From: CAYLXX01 sp964484325
Lineage (GTDB): Bacteria > Patescibacteriota > Microgenomatia > UBA1406 > GWC2-37-13
NCBI GenBank assembly: GCA_964484325.1
Contig: CAZAEE010000013.1
Coordinates: 1 to 31,398, forward strand
Direction: 5' to 3'
Length of the DNA stretch: 31,398 nucleotides
The notes beneath the pieces were generated by a model. The model saw nothing but the letters and a program-made list of their open reading frames with translations. It was not told the DNA's origin and searched no databases. Below are positions 8,178 through 16,808 of the stretch, one piece after another. A program made the position numbers and the translations under genes. Position 1 is the first letter of the stretch. Every line of letters starts with the position of its first letter.

Positions 8178-9560
8178 ATGGATCTTCTTGGAAAATCAGT
8201 TACAAAGCTTCTTAAGATGTTACAAGAAAAAAAAGTCTCATCAACTGAACTTCACCAATATTTTCGTGACCGAATTAAAAAGCACAACCCTCAACTCAAT
8301 GCCTATATTACCGAGTCAGACGAAACAACTCAGGCCAATGGTGCGTTAGGAGGTATTCCTTTATCAATCAAAGATAATTATTGTACAAAAGGTATCAGGA
8401 CCACTGCTTCCTCAAACGTTTTAGCTGATTTTGTTCCTCCCTACAGCGCCACTGTTGTTCAAAAATTGCAGGCTGCGGGAGCATCTCTATTGGGTAAAAC
8501 TAATATGGACGCTTGGGCGCATGGTTCATCAACTGAGACTTCAGACTTTGGACCGACGAAAAATCCGTGGGATACTTCACGAGTTCCTGGAGGCTCCTCA
8601 GGCGGATCGGCTGCGGCAGTTTCGGCATACCTGTCGCCAGCGTCAATTGGCACCGAAACAGCCGGCTCAATTCGTCAACCTGCATCTTGGTGTGGTGTCG
8701 TCGGACTGAAACCTACCTACGGCAGAGTGTCTCGATACGGAGTAATTGCTATGGGTTCGTCGCTTGATTGTCCTGGACCAATTACTTCGACAGTAAAAGA
8801 TGCCGCCCTATTACTTTCTGTCATTGCTGGGAAAGATCAATATGACGCAACCAGTTCAGAAAAGGAAGTAGACCCCTACCTCGAATTTTTAAAGGAGAAA
8901 AAAAAGTTTACTATTGGAGTTACTGATGAATATTTTGAAGGTGTGACTGATGAGGTAAAGCAAAAAGTGACTGAATCTATAAAAATATTTGAAAAACTAG
9001 GACACACAGTCAAAAGAATTAAACTGATCTCACCTAAGTATGCAATTTCAGTTTATACAATCATTCAGCGGTCAGAAGTTTCTTCAAATTTAGCTCGTTA
9101 TGATGGAATTCGTTACGGTAATACCCGTTCTTTCTTTGGTAAAGAAGCCAAAAAGCGTATTATGCTTGGTACCTACACGTTATCACATGGTTATTATGAT
9201 GAGTATTACAAAAAAGCCCAGAAAGTCAGGCAGCTTATTATTGAAGACTTTAAAAAAATTTTCTCCGAAGTTGATCTTATTGTAGCGCCATCAACTCCAA
9301 CTTCCGCACTTAAGCTTGGTGAGTTTGAAAAATATGCTTTTTTTGGTGAGATGATGGATGTTTTGTGTGAACCGGCGGCGGTTGCCGGCATACCTGCTAT
9401 AAGTTTACCTTGCGGCTTAGACTCTCAAAATCTACCTGTTGGATTGCAACTTATGGGTAACTATTTTGAAGAAAAAAATATTCTTAACGCAGCCTACCAG
9501 TTCGAGAAAGAAACGAACTTTTTCGATGTTATTATAAGAAATTTTGAGAAATACAAATAA
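8178..9560 (+). CDS. gatA: Asp/Glu-tRNA amidotransferase subunit A (amidase)
   Basis: The 460-residue amidase-signature enzyme hydrolyses glutamine and sends ammonia to GatB. The Ser-cisSer-Lys triad is visible: Lys65 in PLSIKDNY, Ser140 (or adjacent Ser141) in VPGGSSGGSAA and nucleophile Ser164 in AGSIRQPA; the 75- and 24-residue spacings match characterised GatA proteins. It is slightly shorter than the usual ~485 residues. It sits between gatC (four-base gap) and a small membrane-protein gene. Confidence 0.96.
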   Translation: MDLLGKSVTKLLKMLQEKKVSSTELHQYFRDRIKKHNPQLNAYITESDETTQANGALGGIPLSIKDNYCTKGIRTTASSNVLADFVPPYSATVVQKLQAAGASLLGKTNMDAWAHGSSTETSDFGPTKNPWDTSRVPGGSSGGSAAAVSAYLSPASIGTETAGSIRQPASWCGVVGLKPTYGRVSRYGVIAMGSSLDCPGPITSTVKDAALLLSVIAGKDQYDATSSEKEVDPYLEFLKEKKKFTIGVTDEYFEGVTDEVKQKVTESIKIFEKLGHTVKRIKLISPKYAISVYTIIQRSEVSSNLARYDGIRYGNTRSFFGKEAKKRIMLGTYTLSHGYYDEYYKKAQKVRQLIIEDFKKIFSEVDLIVAPSTPTSALKLGEFEKYAFFGEMMDVLCEPAAVAGIPAISLPCGLDSQNLPVGLQLMGNYFEEKNILNAAYQFEKETNFFDVIIRNFEKYK

Positions 9561-9561
9561 T

Positions 9562-9885
9562 ATGACAAAAAACTATCTTAAATCCTTTTATTTACGCTAT
9601 AAATTCAGCTTTATACTTTCTCTCTGTTTGTTTCTTTTTAATATAGTTGTTTTAGTCATGGCTGTGGCTGACGTGAAGTTCTTTCAATTATTGTATTACT
9701 ACATCTCATTTACATGTAGTATGTTATTCGGGAATCTTTATAGTTATTTTTATAAACTGGATATTGGATTTAAAAACGGATTCTATCAGTTGATTCTAAT
9801 TGCTATCGCCAATTACCTGCTCCTGAGCTTACTTATTTTATTGATTAGTCTTTTAATACAAAAATTATTTACGAGCAAAAAATGA
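9562..9885 (+). CDS. Small three-helix membrane protein inside the gat operon
   Basis: A 107-residue unrecognised protein with hydrophobic segments at about 13-32, 38-58 and 72-98 and Lys-rich ends (MTKNYLK... and KLFTSKK). I chose the ATG at 9562, right after the gatA stop, over the one at 9544 that overlaps gatA and adds only MRNTNN. The stop overlaps the gatB ATG (ATGA, 9882-9885), which implies translational coupling. Nothing suggests a role in amidotransferase chemistry, so the position may only reflect co-expression. Confidence 0.75.
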   Translation: MTKNYLKSFYLRYKFSFILSLCLFLFNIVVLVMAVADVKFFQLLYYYISFTCSMLFGNLYSYFYKLDIGFKNGFYQLILIAIANYLLLSLLILLISLLIQKLFTSKK

Positions 9886-11207
9886 CTAATTTTAAACCAG
9901 TAATCGGGTTGGAGATACACGTTGAGCTGAAAACTGCATCAAAGATGTTTTGCCAGTGCAGCGCAAGCTATTTTGGTAAAGAGCCAAATTCAAACACGTG
10001 TCCTGTGTGTTTAGGGCTTCCAGGAGCTCTGCCAGTGCCCAATAGAAAAGCTATCGAATGGACTATACTCATTGCTAAAGCATTGGGTTGTCAGATCAAT
10101 CCAAATTCAAAATTTGACCGAAAACATTATTTTTATCCTGATCTGCCAAAGGGTTATCAAATCAGTCAGTATGATGAACCAATCGGCAGAAGCGGTAAAG
10201 TATTCCTAACCGAAAAACCATTTCGCATTCATCGCGTCCACCTGGAAGAAGATACGGGTAAATTACTTCACCAAGGTGAAGATACTCTAATAGACTTCAA
10301 CCGTTCGGGTGTACCTCTGGTTGAAATAGTTACTGAGCCTGATTTTGATAACTCAGATGAGGTAAAAAGGTTTCTTGAAGAACTCCAAGTCATTATCCGG
10401 TATCTTGATGTATCAGACGCCGACATGGAAAAAGGCAGCATGCGTCTTGAACCGAATATTTCCCTTAAGAAAAATGACGAAACAACGCTTCCAAGCTACA
10501 AAGTTGAAGTGAAAAACATTAATTCCTTTAACTTTGTGAAAAGAGCCGTCGAGTATGAGTTAAAAAGACAACAAGAACTCCTTGAGAAGGACGAAACACC
10601 GTCTCAGGAGACACGCGGATTTAACGAGGCGAAAGGGGTAACATTTTCCCAAAGAAAAAAAGAAGCCGCCCATGATTATCGCTACTTTCCCGAACCCGAC
10701 ATACCACCATTACAGTTTGCTGAAGAGTTTTTAAAAAAAATCGACTCGGGCATGCCGGAGCTCCCCAAGGAAAGAATGGCTCGCTATATAAATACCTATC
10801 ACATTAAACTGCAAGATGCCTTTATTTTAACGAGAAATCGCAGTGTGTCAAGCTATTTTGAGATCTGTGTTGGGTATATTAAAACAAAACAAATCCCGGA
10901 CATGTATCAAAAGGTGGCCAATGCGATCATTAATAAAAAAGTATCACTTAAGCTGGCACAGGATAAATTTGTCGAACAAGTTATTTTGTTGTCAAAGACG
11001 AAAACAACAGACGAAGATACGCTTAAAAAAGCCGTGGAAACTGTCATCAGTCAAAACGAAAAAGCTGTTGCCGAGTATCAATCTGGCAAACAAAACGTAA
11101 TCATGTTTCTTCTTGGACTGGTAATGAAGGAGATGAAAGGTCAGGCAGATGCCAACCTTGCTCGAGTTAAGTTAGAACAAACAATAAAAAATGAGCGAAT
11201 TAAGTGA
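9882..11207 (+). CDS. gatB: Asp/Glu-tRNA amidotransferase subunit B
   Basis: The 441-residue protein activates the tRNA-bound Glu/Asp with ATP and adds ammonia supplied by GatA. It shows the N-terminal IGLEIHVEL, a zinc site made of Cys24, Cys26, Cys40 and Cys43 (FCQCS, CPVC), HRVHLEEDTGK (about 115-125), DFNRSGVPLVEIVTEP and MRLEPNIS. The C-terminal YqeY-like tail ends in LGLVMKEMKGQADANL. It is about 35 residues shorter than typical GatB, mostly in the tail. The start codon overlaps the stop of the membrane-protein gene. Confidence 0.96.
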   Translation: MTNFKPVIGLEIHVELKTASKMFCQCSASYFGKEPNSNTCPVCLGLPGALPVPNRKAIEWTILIAKALGCQINPNSKFDRKHYFYPDLPKGYQISQYDEPIGRSGKVFLTEKPFRIHRVHLEEDTGKLLHQGEDTLIDFNRSGVPLVEIVTEPDFDNSDEVKRFLEELQVIIRYLDVSDADMEKGSMRLEPNISLKKNDETTLPSYKVEVKNINSFNFVKRAVEYELKRQQELLEKDETPSQETRGFNEAKGVTFSQRKKEAAHDYRYFPEPDIPPLQFAEEFLKKIDSGMPELPKERMARYINTYHIKLQDAFILTRNRSVSSYFEICVGYIKTKQIPDMYQKVANAIINKKVSLKLAQDKFVEQVILLSKTKTTDEDTLKKAVETVISQNEKAVAEYQSGKQNVIMFLLGLVMKEMKGQADANLARVKLEQTIKNERIK

Positions 11208-11691
11208 GTCCCAACCAAATTTTGTCTCCTTGGCTAAGCAAAAAATAGCTGTTGAAGGACGGACTCATTTATTTAATAATTTTTATATGAATTTATCGAC
11301 CAAAACCTGGCAGGAGCATGAAGACAATCTAAAAACGAGAAAGTTTCTCGAGGATAAAAATATAATGAACGACACCCACTTTATGCATGTTTTTAACAAA
11401 ACCCTTGATACTCCTTGGGAAGAAATAATGATTAAAGGGAAACCAGATTTTTATGAATCAGAAGAAAAAAAAGTGCCTGAACGCCGATATAGCGAAGTCT
11501 TTCTCAAACAAACGCCAAGAGAGTTTTATCACACAATAAACGTCGCCATCACTGTGGAAGGCATAGCGCAAGATGAGCTTAATAATTTGTTATCTGACAA
11601 ATCCAAACCAAATAGATTGAATTATCTCCTGGAACCGGTCGTATTTAATCTTCTTGCGAAAGGTTATTCGTTTCAAGACTTGTTTTCGTAA
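11191..11691 (+). CDS. Unrecognised protein, 166 aa, overlapping the end of gatB
   Basis: No family recognised. The protein is soluble and charged, with aromatic-rich patches (FNNFYMNL, HFMHVF) and no signal or membrane segment. The ATG at 11191 lies 14 bases inside gatB, and there is no Shine-Dalgarno, so translation is probably coupled to gatB termination. The next gene, dnaE, has its own promoter, so this is the last gene of the gat operon. Confidence 0.7.
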   Translation: MSELSESQPNFVSLAKQKIAVEGRTHLFNNFYMNLSTKTWQEHEDNLKTRKFLEDKNIMNDTHFMHVFNKTLDTPWEEIMIKGKPDFYESEEKKVPERRYSEVFLKQTPREFYHTINVAITVEGIAQDELNNLLSDKSKPNRLNYLLEPVVFNLLAKGYSFQDLFS

Positions 11692-11707
11692 AGAAACTGT
11701 TTCGAGA

Positions 11708-11736
11708 TTTACTATTGGTCGTTTTTAGGCTACAAT
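11708..11736 (+). promoter_or_regulatory. Promoter of dnaE
   Basis: TTTACT (11708-11713), a 17-base spacer and TACAAT (11731-11736). The expected start near 11743 leaves a leader of about 13 bases with no Shine-Dalgarno before the ATG at 11756. Confidence 0.6.
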
Positions 11737-11755
11737 AGGGTAGTTTAAACACCCT

Positions 11756-14700
11756 ATGAGCTTCGTTCACTTACATCTTCACACTGAGTATTCGCTTCTT
11801 GACGGTATGTGTCGCATTGAAGAAGTGGTTAAAAAAGCCAAAGAGCTTGGCATGCCGGCTCTGGCAATCACCGATCACGGCTCGTTATACGGAGCATTCA
11901 AGTTTTTTATCAAGGCCAAAGAAGCCGGTATTAAGCCGATTATTGGCGTTGAAACCTATAAAGCAAAAAACTCCCGTCTTGATAAAAACGGCACAGCCGA
12001 CCGCGATCAATACCATCTTATTCTTCTTGCCAAAGACCTAGTAGGCTACAAAAATCTTCTTAAAATTGTCAGCATCGCTCATATGGAGGGATTTTATTAT
12101 AAACCCCGGATAGACTTTGAAGTACTTGAAAAGTATCATGAAGGATTAATCGCTTTTTCAGGATGTCTCAGTGGTGAGATTCCTTCTCTTATTAAACAAG
12201 ATCAGTTAACGCAAGCTGAAAAAGTCCTTCAGAAATATCTCAACATTTTTGGCGAAGACTTTTATATTGAACTGCAACGGCATCCTAACATTCCCGAGCT
12301 TGAAAAAGTGAATAAAGAACTCCTGAAACTTTCTCGAAAACATGGAGTACCAATTGTGGCTACCAATGACTGTCACTATCTAACAAAAGAAGACGCGTAT
12401 GCTCAAGAGATTCTTCTCTGCATCCAGACACTTCGGGCTATTTTTGAAAAAAATCGACCGCTCTCGATGCTTGACACACCAGATTTTTACTTCAAAACTG
12501 CCGAGGAAATGAAAGAAACGTTTGCAGACTTACCGGAAGCGATAGAAAATACAGTTAAAATTGCCAATAAATGTAATCTTGAAATACCCTATGGCAAACT
12601 GATTTTACCCCAATTTAAAGTTCCCGAAAAAATGACGCCGAAGGAGTACCTTCATAAACTTGTGTATGAACATATGGATCGGGTGAAAAATTATCCTGAA
12701 GAAGTAGTCAAGAAACGTCTCGACTACGAACTGGAGATTATCTCAAATAAGAAATATGACAATTACTTTCTTTTTGTGCAAGACTTTGTTAACTGGGCGA
12801 AAGAACAAGGCATTGCCGTGGGTCCTGGAAGAGGTTCAGCTGCAGGGTCGCTTGTATCATATGTTTTGAACATAACAGGAATCAACCCTCTTTTATACAA
12901 TCTCCCATTTGAACGATTTCTCAATCCTGAAAGGCCGTCACCGCCGGATATTGATATGGACTTTGCCGATACCCGCCGTGATGAGGTGCTGCAATACATG
13001 CGCCGTCAATATGGTGAAGACAAAGTCGCCCAGGTCATTACGTTTGGTACGCTTGAGTCGCGTATGGCTGTACGTGATGTCGCCAGGGCTTTGGGTATGT
13101 CGTATGCTCAAGGTGACCGAATCGCCAAGATGATACCGCCCCCGCGACAAGGCTTTCATCAGAATCTTGAGACGATTATTGAGGAAAATCCGCCGCTTAA
13201 GTTGGCCTACTCAACTGAAGAAGATACCAAAAAAGTGCTTGATGTTGCCAAACGCCTCGCTGGTCTTCCTCGGCACGCTTCAGTTCATGCTGCCGCAGTT
13301 GTTATCGGAGATAAGGATCTTAGAGAGTACGTGCCCCTTCAGAAGGAGACGAAAGAAGGCCGCATCATCACCCAGTACGATATGTACAGCCTTGATCTTA
13401 ACGTAAGTTCCGAAGCCATCGGTCTTACCAAAATGGACATTCTGGGACTGAGAAACTTAAGTATTTTGGAAAGGGCGATTGAGTACGTTGAGAAAGAGCG
13501 TAAGGAAAAAATTGATATCTATAACATTCCAACAGATGATAAGAAGACGTTTGAGCTCATTTCTGCTGGCTTGACAATCGGTGTTTTTCAACTTGAGTCT
13601 GGCGGTATGAGACGGCTCGCCAAAGATCTTGAACCGAGTAAGTTTGGTGATATTACCGCCATGGTAGCGCTTTACCGACCCGGCCCGATGGATCTTATTC
13701 CGCTTTTTATTGAGGGTAAAAAAAATCCTAAAAAAATCAAGTATCTTCACCCTGATTTAAAACCGATCTTTGAAGAAACCTACGGTATTCTTGTGTATCA
13801 GGAACAGGTGCTTGAAGTCGCCAATAAATTTGCAGGATATACAATCGGTGGCGCCGATATCCTCCGAAAAGCCATGGGTAAAAAGAAAAAAGAGATCATG
13901 GTAAAAGAAAAGAAGAAGTTTATTGAAGGAGCGGTAGCCAAGGGCTATACCACAAAAACCGCCGAAAGCATCTTTCAGTTTATCGAAAAGTTTGCCGCGT
14001 ACGGTTTCGGAAAGGCTCATTCAGCCTCTTATGCTATGATCGCTTACTGGACTGCTTATATGAAAGCCCATTACCCTGTGGAGTTTATGACAGCTCTTCT
14101 TTCGGCTGAGCTTCAGAATATTGCCGGCCCACAGCGCGAACAGAAAATGTCTCAGGTTCTTGAAGAGTGTCGTCGGATGGAGATCAACGTTTTGCCGCCT
14201 GACATTAATAAGTCCCAGTACAGCTTTACAATCGAAGGAAACTCAATCCGGTTTGGACTATCAGCCATAAAAAATGTTGGTCAAGCCGCCATTGAGTCAA
14301 TTATTCACGCACGCAGTAGCGCACCGTTTAAAGGCTTCCGAGATTTTCTTGAAAAAGTTGATTTGCGTAAAGTCAATAAAAAAACAGTTGAAAGTCTGGC
14401 AAAAGCCGGTGTGTTTACAACTTTTAGTAATCGTGCTACGCTTCTTGCGGCTTATCCTGAACTTGTAAAAGAGATTGGGGACAGAAAAAATAATCAGGAA
14501 GCTGGTCAGTTCAATTTATTTATTACTTCAGGCCATCATACCGTAACGGATTCATTCGAGAGTCTTGAAGAATTCTCAGAGGATGAGTTGATTGCTATGG
14601 AGCGTGAAGTCATCGGCTTTCTTCTGACGAAAAACCCCTTAACAAAGTATAAGGCGATCATGGATCAGAAAGTAACCAAAAAAATTGGCGAGTTACAGCA

Positions 14701-14980
14701 TGATGATACCAACAAAACGTATGTTATGGGAGGAGTTGTCAGCGGCAAGAAATTAGTCAAAACGAAAAAAGACAACAGCGAAATGGCCATTCTGACAGTT
14801 TTTGATGAAACAGGTTCAACTGAAGTAGTTGTGTTTCCGAGCTTGTATGCTCGTTTAAAAAATATCTTTACCCCCAGTGCTCCGATCCTTTTCAAAGGCA
14901 AAGTTAATGATCGAGACGGTCGCCTGGGTATCATTTTGGATAACGCAGTTAATCTGGATCGCATAAAAGTTTCTGATTGA
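11756..14980 (+). CDS. dnaE: DNA polymerase III alpha subunit
   Basis: The 1074-residue replicative polymerase of the DnaE1 type. The N-terminal PHP domain begins FVHLHLHTEYSLLDG. The catalytic acidic residues are Asp398 and Asp400 in PDIDMDF and Asp561 in KMDILGL, and GPGRGSAAGS and GVFQLES are also typical. A C-terminal OB fold (about 970-1070; GSTEVVVFP) ends the protein. The long extension that binds the clamp-loader tau subunit in E. coli (1160 residues) is reduced or absent. It has its own promoter and is followed 23 bases later by the ATP synthase operon. Confidence 0.97.
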   Translation: MSFVHLHLHTEYSLLDGMCRIEEVVKKAKELGMPALAITDHGSLYGAFKFFIKAKEAGIKPIIGVETYKAKNSRLDKNGTADRDQYHLILLAKDLVGYKNLLKIVSIAHMEGFYYKPRIDFEVLEKYHEGLIAFSGCLSGEIPSLIKQDQLTQAEKVLQKYLNIFGEDFYIELQRHPNIPELEKVNKELLKLSRKHGVPIVATNDCHYLTKEDAYAQEILLCIQTLRAIFEKNRPLSMLDTPDFYFKTAEEMKETFADLPEAIENTVKIANKCNLEIPYGKLILPQFKVPEKMTPKEYLHKLVYEHMDRVKNYPEEVVKKRLDYELEIISNKKYDNYFLFVQDFVNWAKEQGIAVGPGRGSAAGSLVSYVLNITGINPLLYNLPFERFLNPERPSPPDIDMDFADTRRDEVLQYMRRQYGEDKVAQVITFGTLESRMAVRDVARALGMSYAQGDRIAKMIPPPRQGFHQNLETIIEENPPLKLAYSTEEDTKKVLDVAKRLAGLPRHASVHAAAVVIGDKDLREYVPLQKETKEGRIITQYDMYSLDLNVSSEAIGLTKMDILGLRNLSILERAIEYVEKERKEKIDIYNIPTDDKKTFELISAGLTIGVFQLESGGMRRLAKDLEPSKFGDITAMVALYRPGPMDLIPLFIEGKKNPKKIKYLHPDLKPIFEETYGILVYQEQVLEVANKFAGYTIGGADILRKAMGKKKKEIMVKEKKKFIEGAVAKGYTTKTAESIFQFIEKFAAYGFGKAHSASYAMIAYWTAYMKAHYPVEFMTALLSAELQNIAGPQREQKMSQVLEECRRMEINVLPPDINKSQYSFTIEGNSIRFGLSAIKNVGQAAIESIIHARSSAPFKGFRDFLEKVDLRKVNKKTVESLAKAGVFTTFSNRATLLAAYPELVKEIGDRKNNQEAGQFNLFITSGHHTVTDSFESLEEFSEDELIAMEREVIGFLLTKNPLTKYKAIMDQKVTKKIGELQHDDTNKTYVMGGVVSGKKLVKTKKDNSEMAILTVFDETGSTEVVVFPSLYARLKNIFTPSAPILFKGKVNDRDGRLGIILDNAVNLDRIKVSD

Positions 14981-15005
14981 AATAGTGAGAATTCCTTGTT
15001 ACAAT
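14977..15005 (+). promoter_or_regulatory. Promoter of the ATP synthase operon
   Basis: TTGAAA (14977-14982), a 17-base spacer and an extended -10, TG-T-TACAAT (14997-15005). This is one of the best promoters in the window. Its -10 overlaps the annotated ATG of the first gene (15004), so transcripts from here would start near 15012, inside that codon run. Confidence 0.65.
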
Positions 15006-15282
15006 GAATACTGATAAAGAAATTAGGTCAATTGGAAGGGATGGTCGCCTCAGTCAATCATCCATCAAAAGGAAAAAAACAAAAACTGACGATAGATCCT
15101 CCATCAGTTACCTAAACATCGGTTTTTATCTAATTACTCCTATTCTTGTAGGAGTATTTTTAGGGTCAGTTGTTGATAGTTATTTTCACACGCGACCGAT
15201 TTTTATTATACTGTTTCTTATAGTAGGTACCATTATGTGTTTTTACAATTTATTTAAGGTGACTCAAGATGCTTCACATTAG
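15004..15282 (+). CDS. AtpZ/AtpI-like small membrane subunit of ATP synthase
   Basis: A 92-residue protein of the ATPase_gene1/AtpZ type (PF09527), usually first in bacterial atp operons and thought to aid assembly or Mg2+ uptake. Two membrane segments follow a Lys/Arg-rich N terminus: about 38-56 (IGFYLITPILVGVFLGS) and 66-84. The GVFLGSVVDSYFHTRP stretch is the family signature. The start is uncertain: the only in-frame ATG before the membrane part (15004) lies inside the -10 of the predicted operon promoter, so it would be translated only from readthrough transcripts of dnaE unless a non-ATG start downstream is used. It overlaps atpB by 14 bases. Confidence 0.8.
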   Translation: MNTDKEIRSIGRDGRLSQSSIKRKKTKTDDRSSISYLNIGFYLITPILVGVFLGSVVDSYFHTRPIFIILFLIVGTIMCFYNLFKVTQDASH

Positions 15283-16009
15283 TATTAAAGCGGAGCCAAT
15301 TTTTTCACTGTTTGGTTTTCCAATCACCAATTCTTTTCTGTCCTCTGTCATAGTTTTGACAATCTTAGTTTTGTTAAGTTATTATTATGCCTCAGAATCA
15401 CAAAAGAAAGACAAGGGAACGTTTTTTTACCTCATACATACCTTTGTGAGGGGGATGTATGAGATGTTTAAAAGTGTAGTTGGTGAGCGCATTACTGTTT
15501 TCTTTCCGCTTCTTGGCGGGTTATTTTTTTATATTCTGTTTCAGAATTGGTTCGGATTGCTGCCGGGAGTTGGAAGTGTTCTTGTGAGAACGAGTGAACA
15601 GGGGAAAGAGGCGCTTGTGCCGTTACTGCGGGGGGCTTCGGCTGATTTAAACACAACGATAGCTTTAGGATTATTTGCGTTCTTTTTTATTCAGTATTTT
15701 GGCATAAAGTACCTGGGAGCCGGCGGTTACTTTAAAAAGTTTATCGACGTCAAAAATCCGATGTCCTATTTTATCGGTCCGCTTGAGATAATTTCCGAAG
15801 TTTCTCGCATTATTTCATTCTCATTTCGCCTTTTTGGTAATATCTTTGCCGGAGAAGTTTTAATGGCAGTAATTGCATTTCTTATACCAGTTCTGGTATC
15901 ATTTCCTTTTCTTATAATGGAAATTTTTGTAGGATTTATACAGGCATTAGTGTTTTCGATGTTAACCGCGGTATTTTTACAAATGGCCACCGCCAAACAT
16001 CACGGTTAG
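15269..16009 (+). CDS. atpB: ATP synthase subunit a
   Basis: The 246-residue Fo stator subunit forms the two proton half-channels. The essential arginine is Arg187 in SFSFRLFGNIFAGE (183-196), and NPMSYFIGPLEIISEVSR precedes it as in other a subunits. Five or six membrane segments can be traced, the last at about 205-240. The ATG overlaps the upstream gene by 14 bases. atpE begins 13 bases after the stop. Confidence 0.96.
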   Translation: MLHISIKAEPIFSLFGFPITNSFLSSVIVLTILVLLSYYYASESQKKDKGTFFYLIHTFVRGMYEMFKSVVGERITVFFPLLGGLFFYILFQNWFGLLPGVGSVLVRTSEQGKEALVPLLRGASADLNTTIALGLFAFFFIQYFGIKYLGAGGYFKKFIDVKNPMSYFIGPLEIISEVSRIISFSFRLFGNIFAGEVLMAVIAFLIPVLVSFPFLIMEIFVGFIQALVFSMLTAVFLQMATAKHHG

Positions 16010-16022
16010 GAGGTGAATGTAT

Positions 16023-16250
16023 ATGAACCCAGATTCAGTTAAGTATTTAGCAGCAGCGCTTGCCATAGGGCTTGGCGCAATCGGACCAGGCATTGGTATT
16101 GGTTTAATTGGTGCCAAGGCAGCTGAAGCTCTTGGACGTAATCCGGAAGCAGAAGGTTCGATAAGAACTGTGGCAATTTTAGCCATGGCTTTTGCAGAAG
16201 CAATCGCCATTTACGCTCTTGTTGTTGCCTTGATTGTCAAGTTTACATAA
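16023..16250 (+). CDS. atpE: ATP synthase subunit c (proteolipid ring)
   Basis: A 75-residue hairpin of two membrane helices. Helix 1 holds the Gly motif GPGIGIGLIGAKAAEALGRNPEA; helix 2 holds the ion-binding Glu59 in MAFAEAIAIYAL. The Gln of Na+-type rings (GPGVGQG) is Ile here and the Ser after the Glu is Ala, so the ring should carry protons. I chose the ATG at 16023 over that at 16017 because a perfect Shine-Dalgarno (AGGAGGTGA, 16008-16016) ends six bases before it and would abut the other. This strong site fits the need for many c copies per complex. Confidence 0.96.
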   Translation: MNPDSVKYLAAALAIGLGAIGPGIGIGLIGAKAAEALGRNPEAEGSIRTVAILAMAFAEAIAIYALVVALIVKFT

Positions 16251-16258
16251 AAAAAGAA

Positions 16259-16282
16259 GCCTGCCCACAGTATGAGGCAGGC
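16259..16282 (+). promoter_or_regulatory. GC-rich hairpin between the c- and b-subunit genes
   Basis: GCCTGCC (16259-16265) pairs perfectly with GGCAGGC (16276-16282) around a ten-base loop, nine bases after the atpE stop. No U-run follows, so it is not a standard terminator. Its place suggests mRNA processing or 3'-end protection that would raise atpE output over the genes behind it. Confidence 0.6.
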
Positions 16283-16298
16283 GTATCGAAACGTTGTT

Positions 16299-16808
16299 AT
16301 GGAAAATTTAGGAATTGATCTCAAATTATTGATTGCGCAGATAGTTAACTTTACCGTCTTTTTTATGGTGTTTCAATATTTTATTGCCAAACCTTTAACA
16401 AAAATGATTTCAAATGAAAAAAAGAAAGAGAAAGAGCGCGACCGGATTCTGGCTGAGTTAGCTTCAAAGGAAGAGAGGATGACAAAGGAGGAAGATCTGT
16501 TTCGGAAATCTCTTGAAAAAGAGAAAGATACAGAGATGGAGGAAACGAAAAAAGCCGCACTCACCTTGAAACAAACAATGCTTGCTGAGGCCAAACAGGA
16601 CTCAGCTGCTATACTGAGTAAAGCACGTGAACAGATTGAAGCTGAGCGAACATCACTTCAAAATCAAATTCGCCTGAAAGCGATAGATCTTAGTATTTTT
16701 ATGATTGACAAAGCGTTGAAAGCGTATCTTACGGAAGATACCAAGCGGTCACTGACTGAACATATTGTCAAAAGTTTAGGACGCAACGTTAAAACCTATG
16801 AAAATTAA
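16299..16808 (+). CDS. atpF: ATP synthase subunit b
   Basis: The 169-residue peripheral-stalk subunit has one N-terminal membrane segment (about 9-30; LLIAQIVNFTVFFMVFQYF) and then a long charged coiled coil (KKKEKERDRILAELASKEER onward), the usual b design. I chose the ATG at 16299 (MENLGIDLK) because the alternative at 16272 lies in the loop of the intergenic hairpin and would add an unusual basic nonapeptide. Neither start has a Shine-Dalgarno. It overlaps the next gene by 11 bases. Confidence 0.9.
   Translation: MENLGIDLKLLIAQIVNFTVFFMVFQYFIAKPLTKMISNEKKKEKERDRILAELASKEERMTKEEDLFRKSLEKEKDTEMEETKKAALTLKQTMLAEAKQDSAAILSKAREQIEAERTSLQNQIRLKAIDLSIFMIDKALKAYLTEDTKRSLTEHIVKSLGRNVKTYEN

Noticed and set aside
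16017..16019. Upstream ATG for atpE
   Set aside because: It directly abuts the Shine-Dalgarno; the ATG at 16023 has correct spacing and gives the normal N terminus.
16259..16282. Rho-independent terminator after atpE
   Set aside because: There is no U-run, and full termination would cut off the b, delta and F1 genes.
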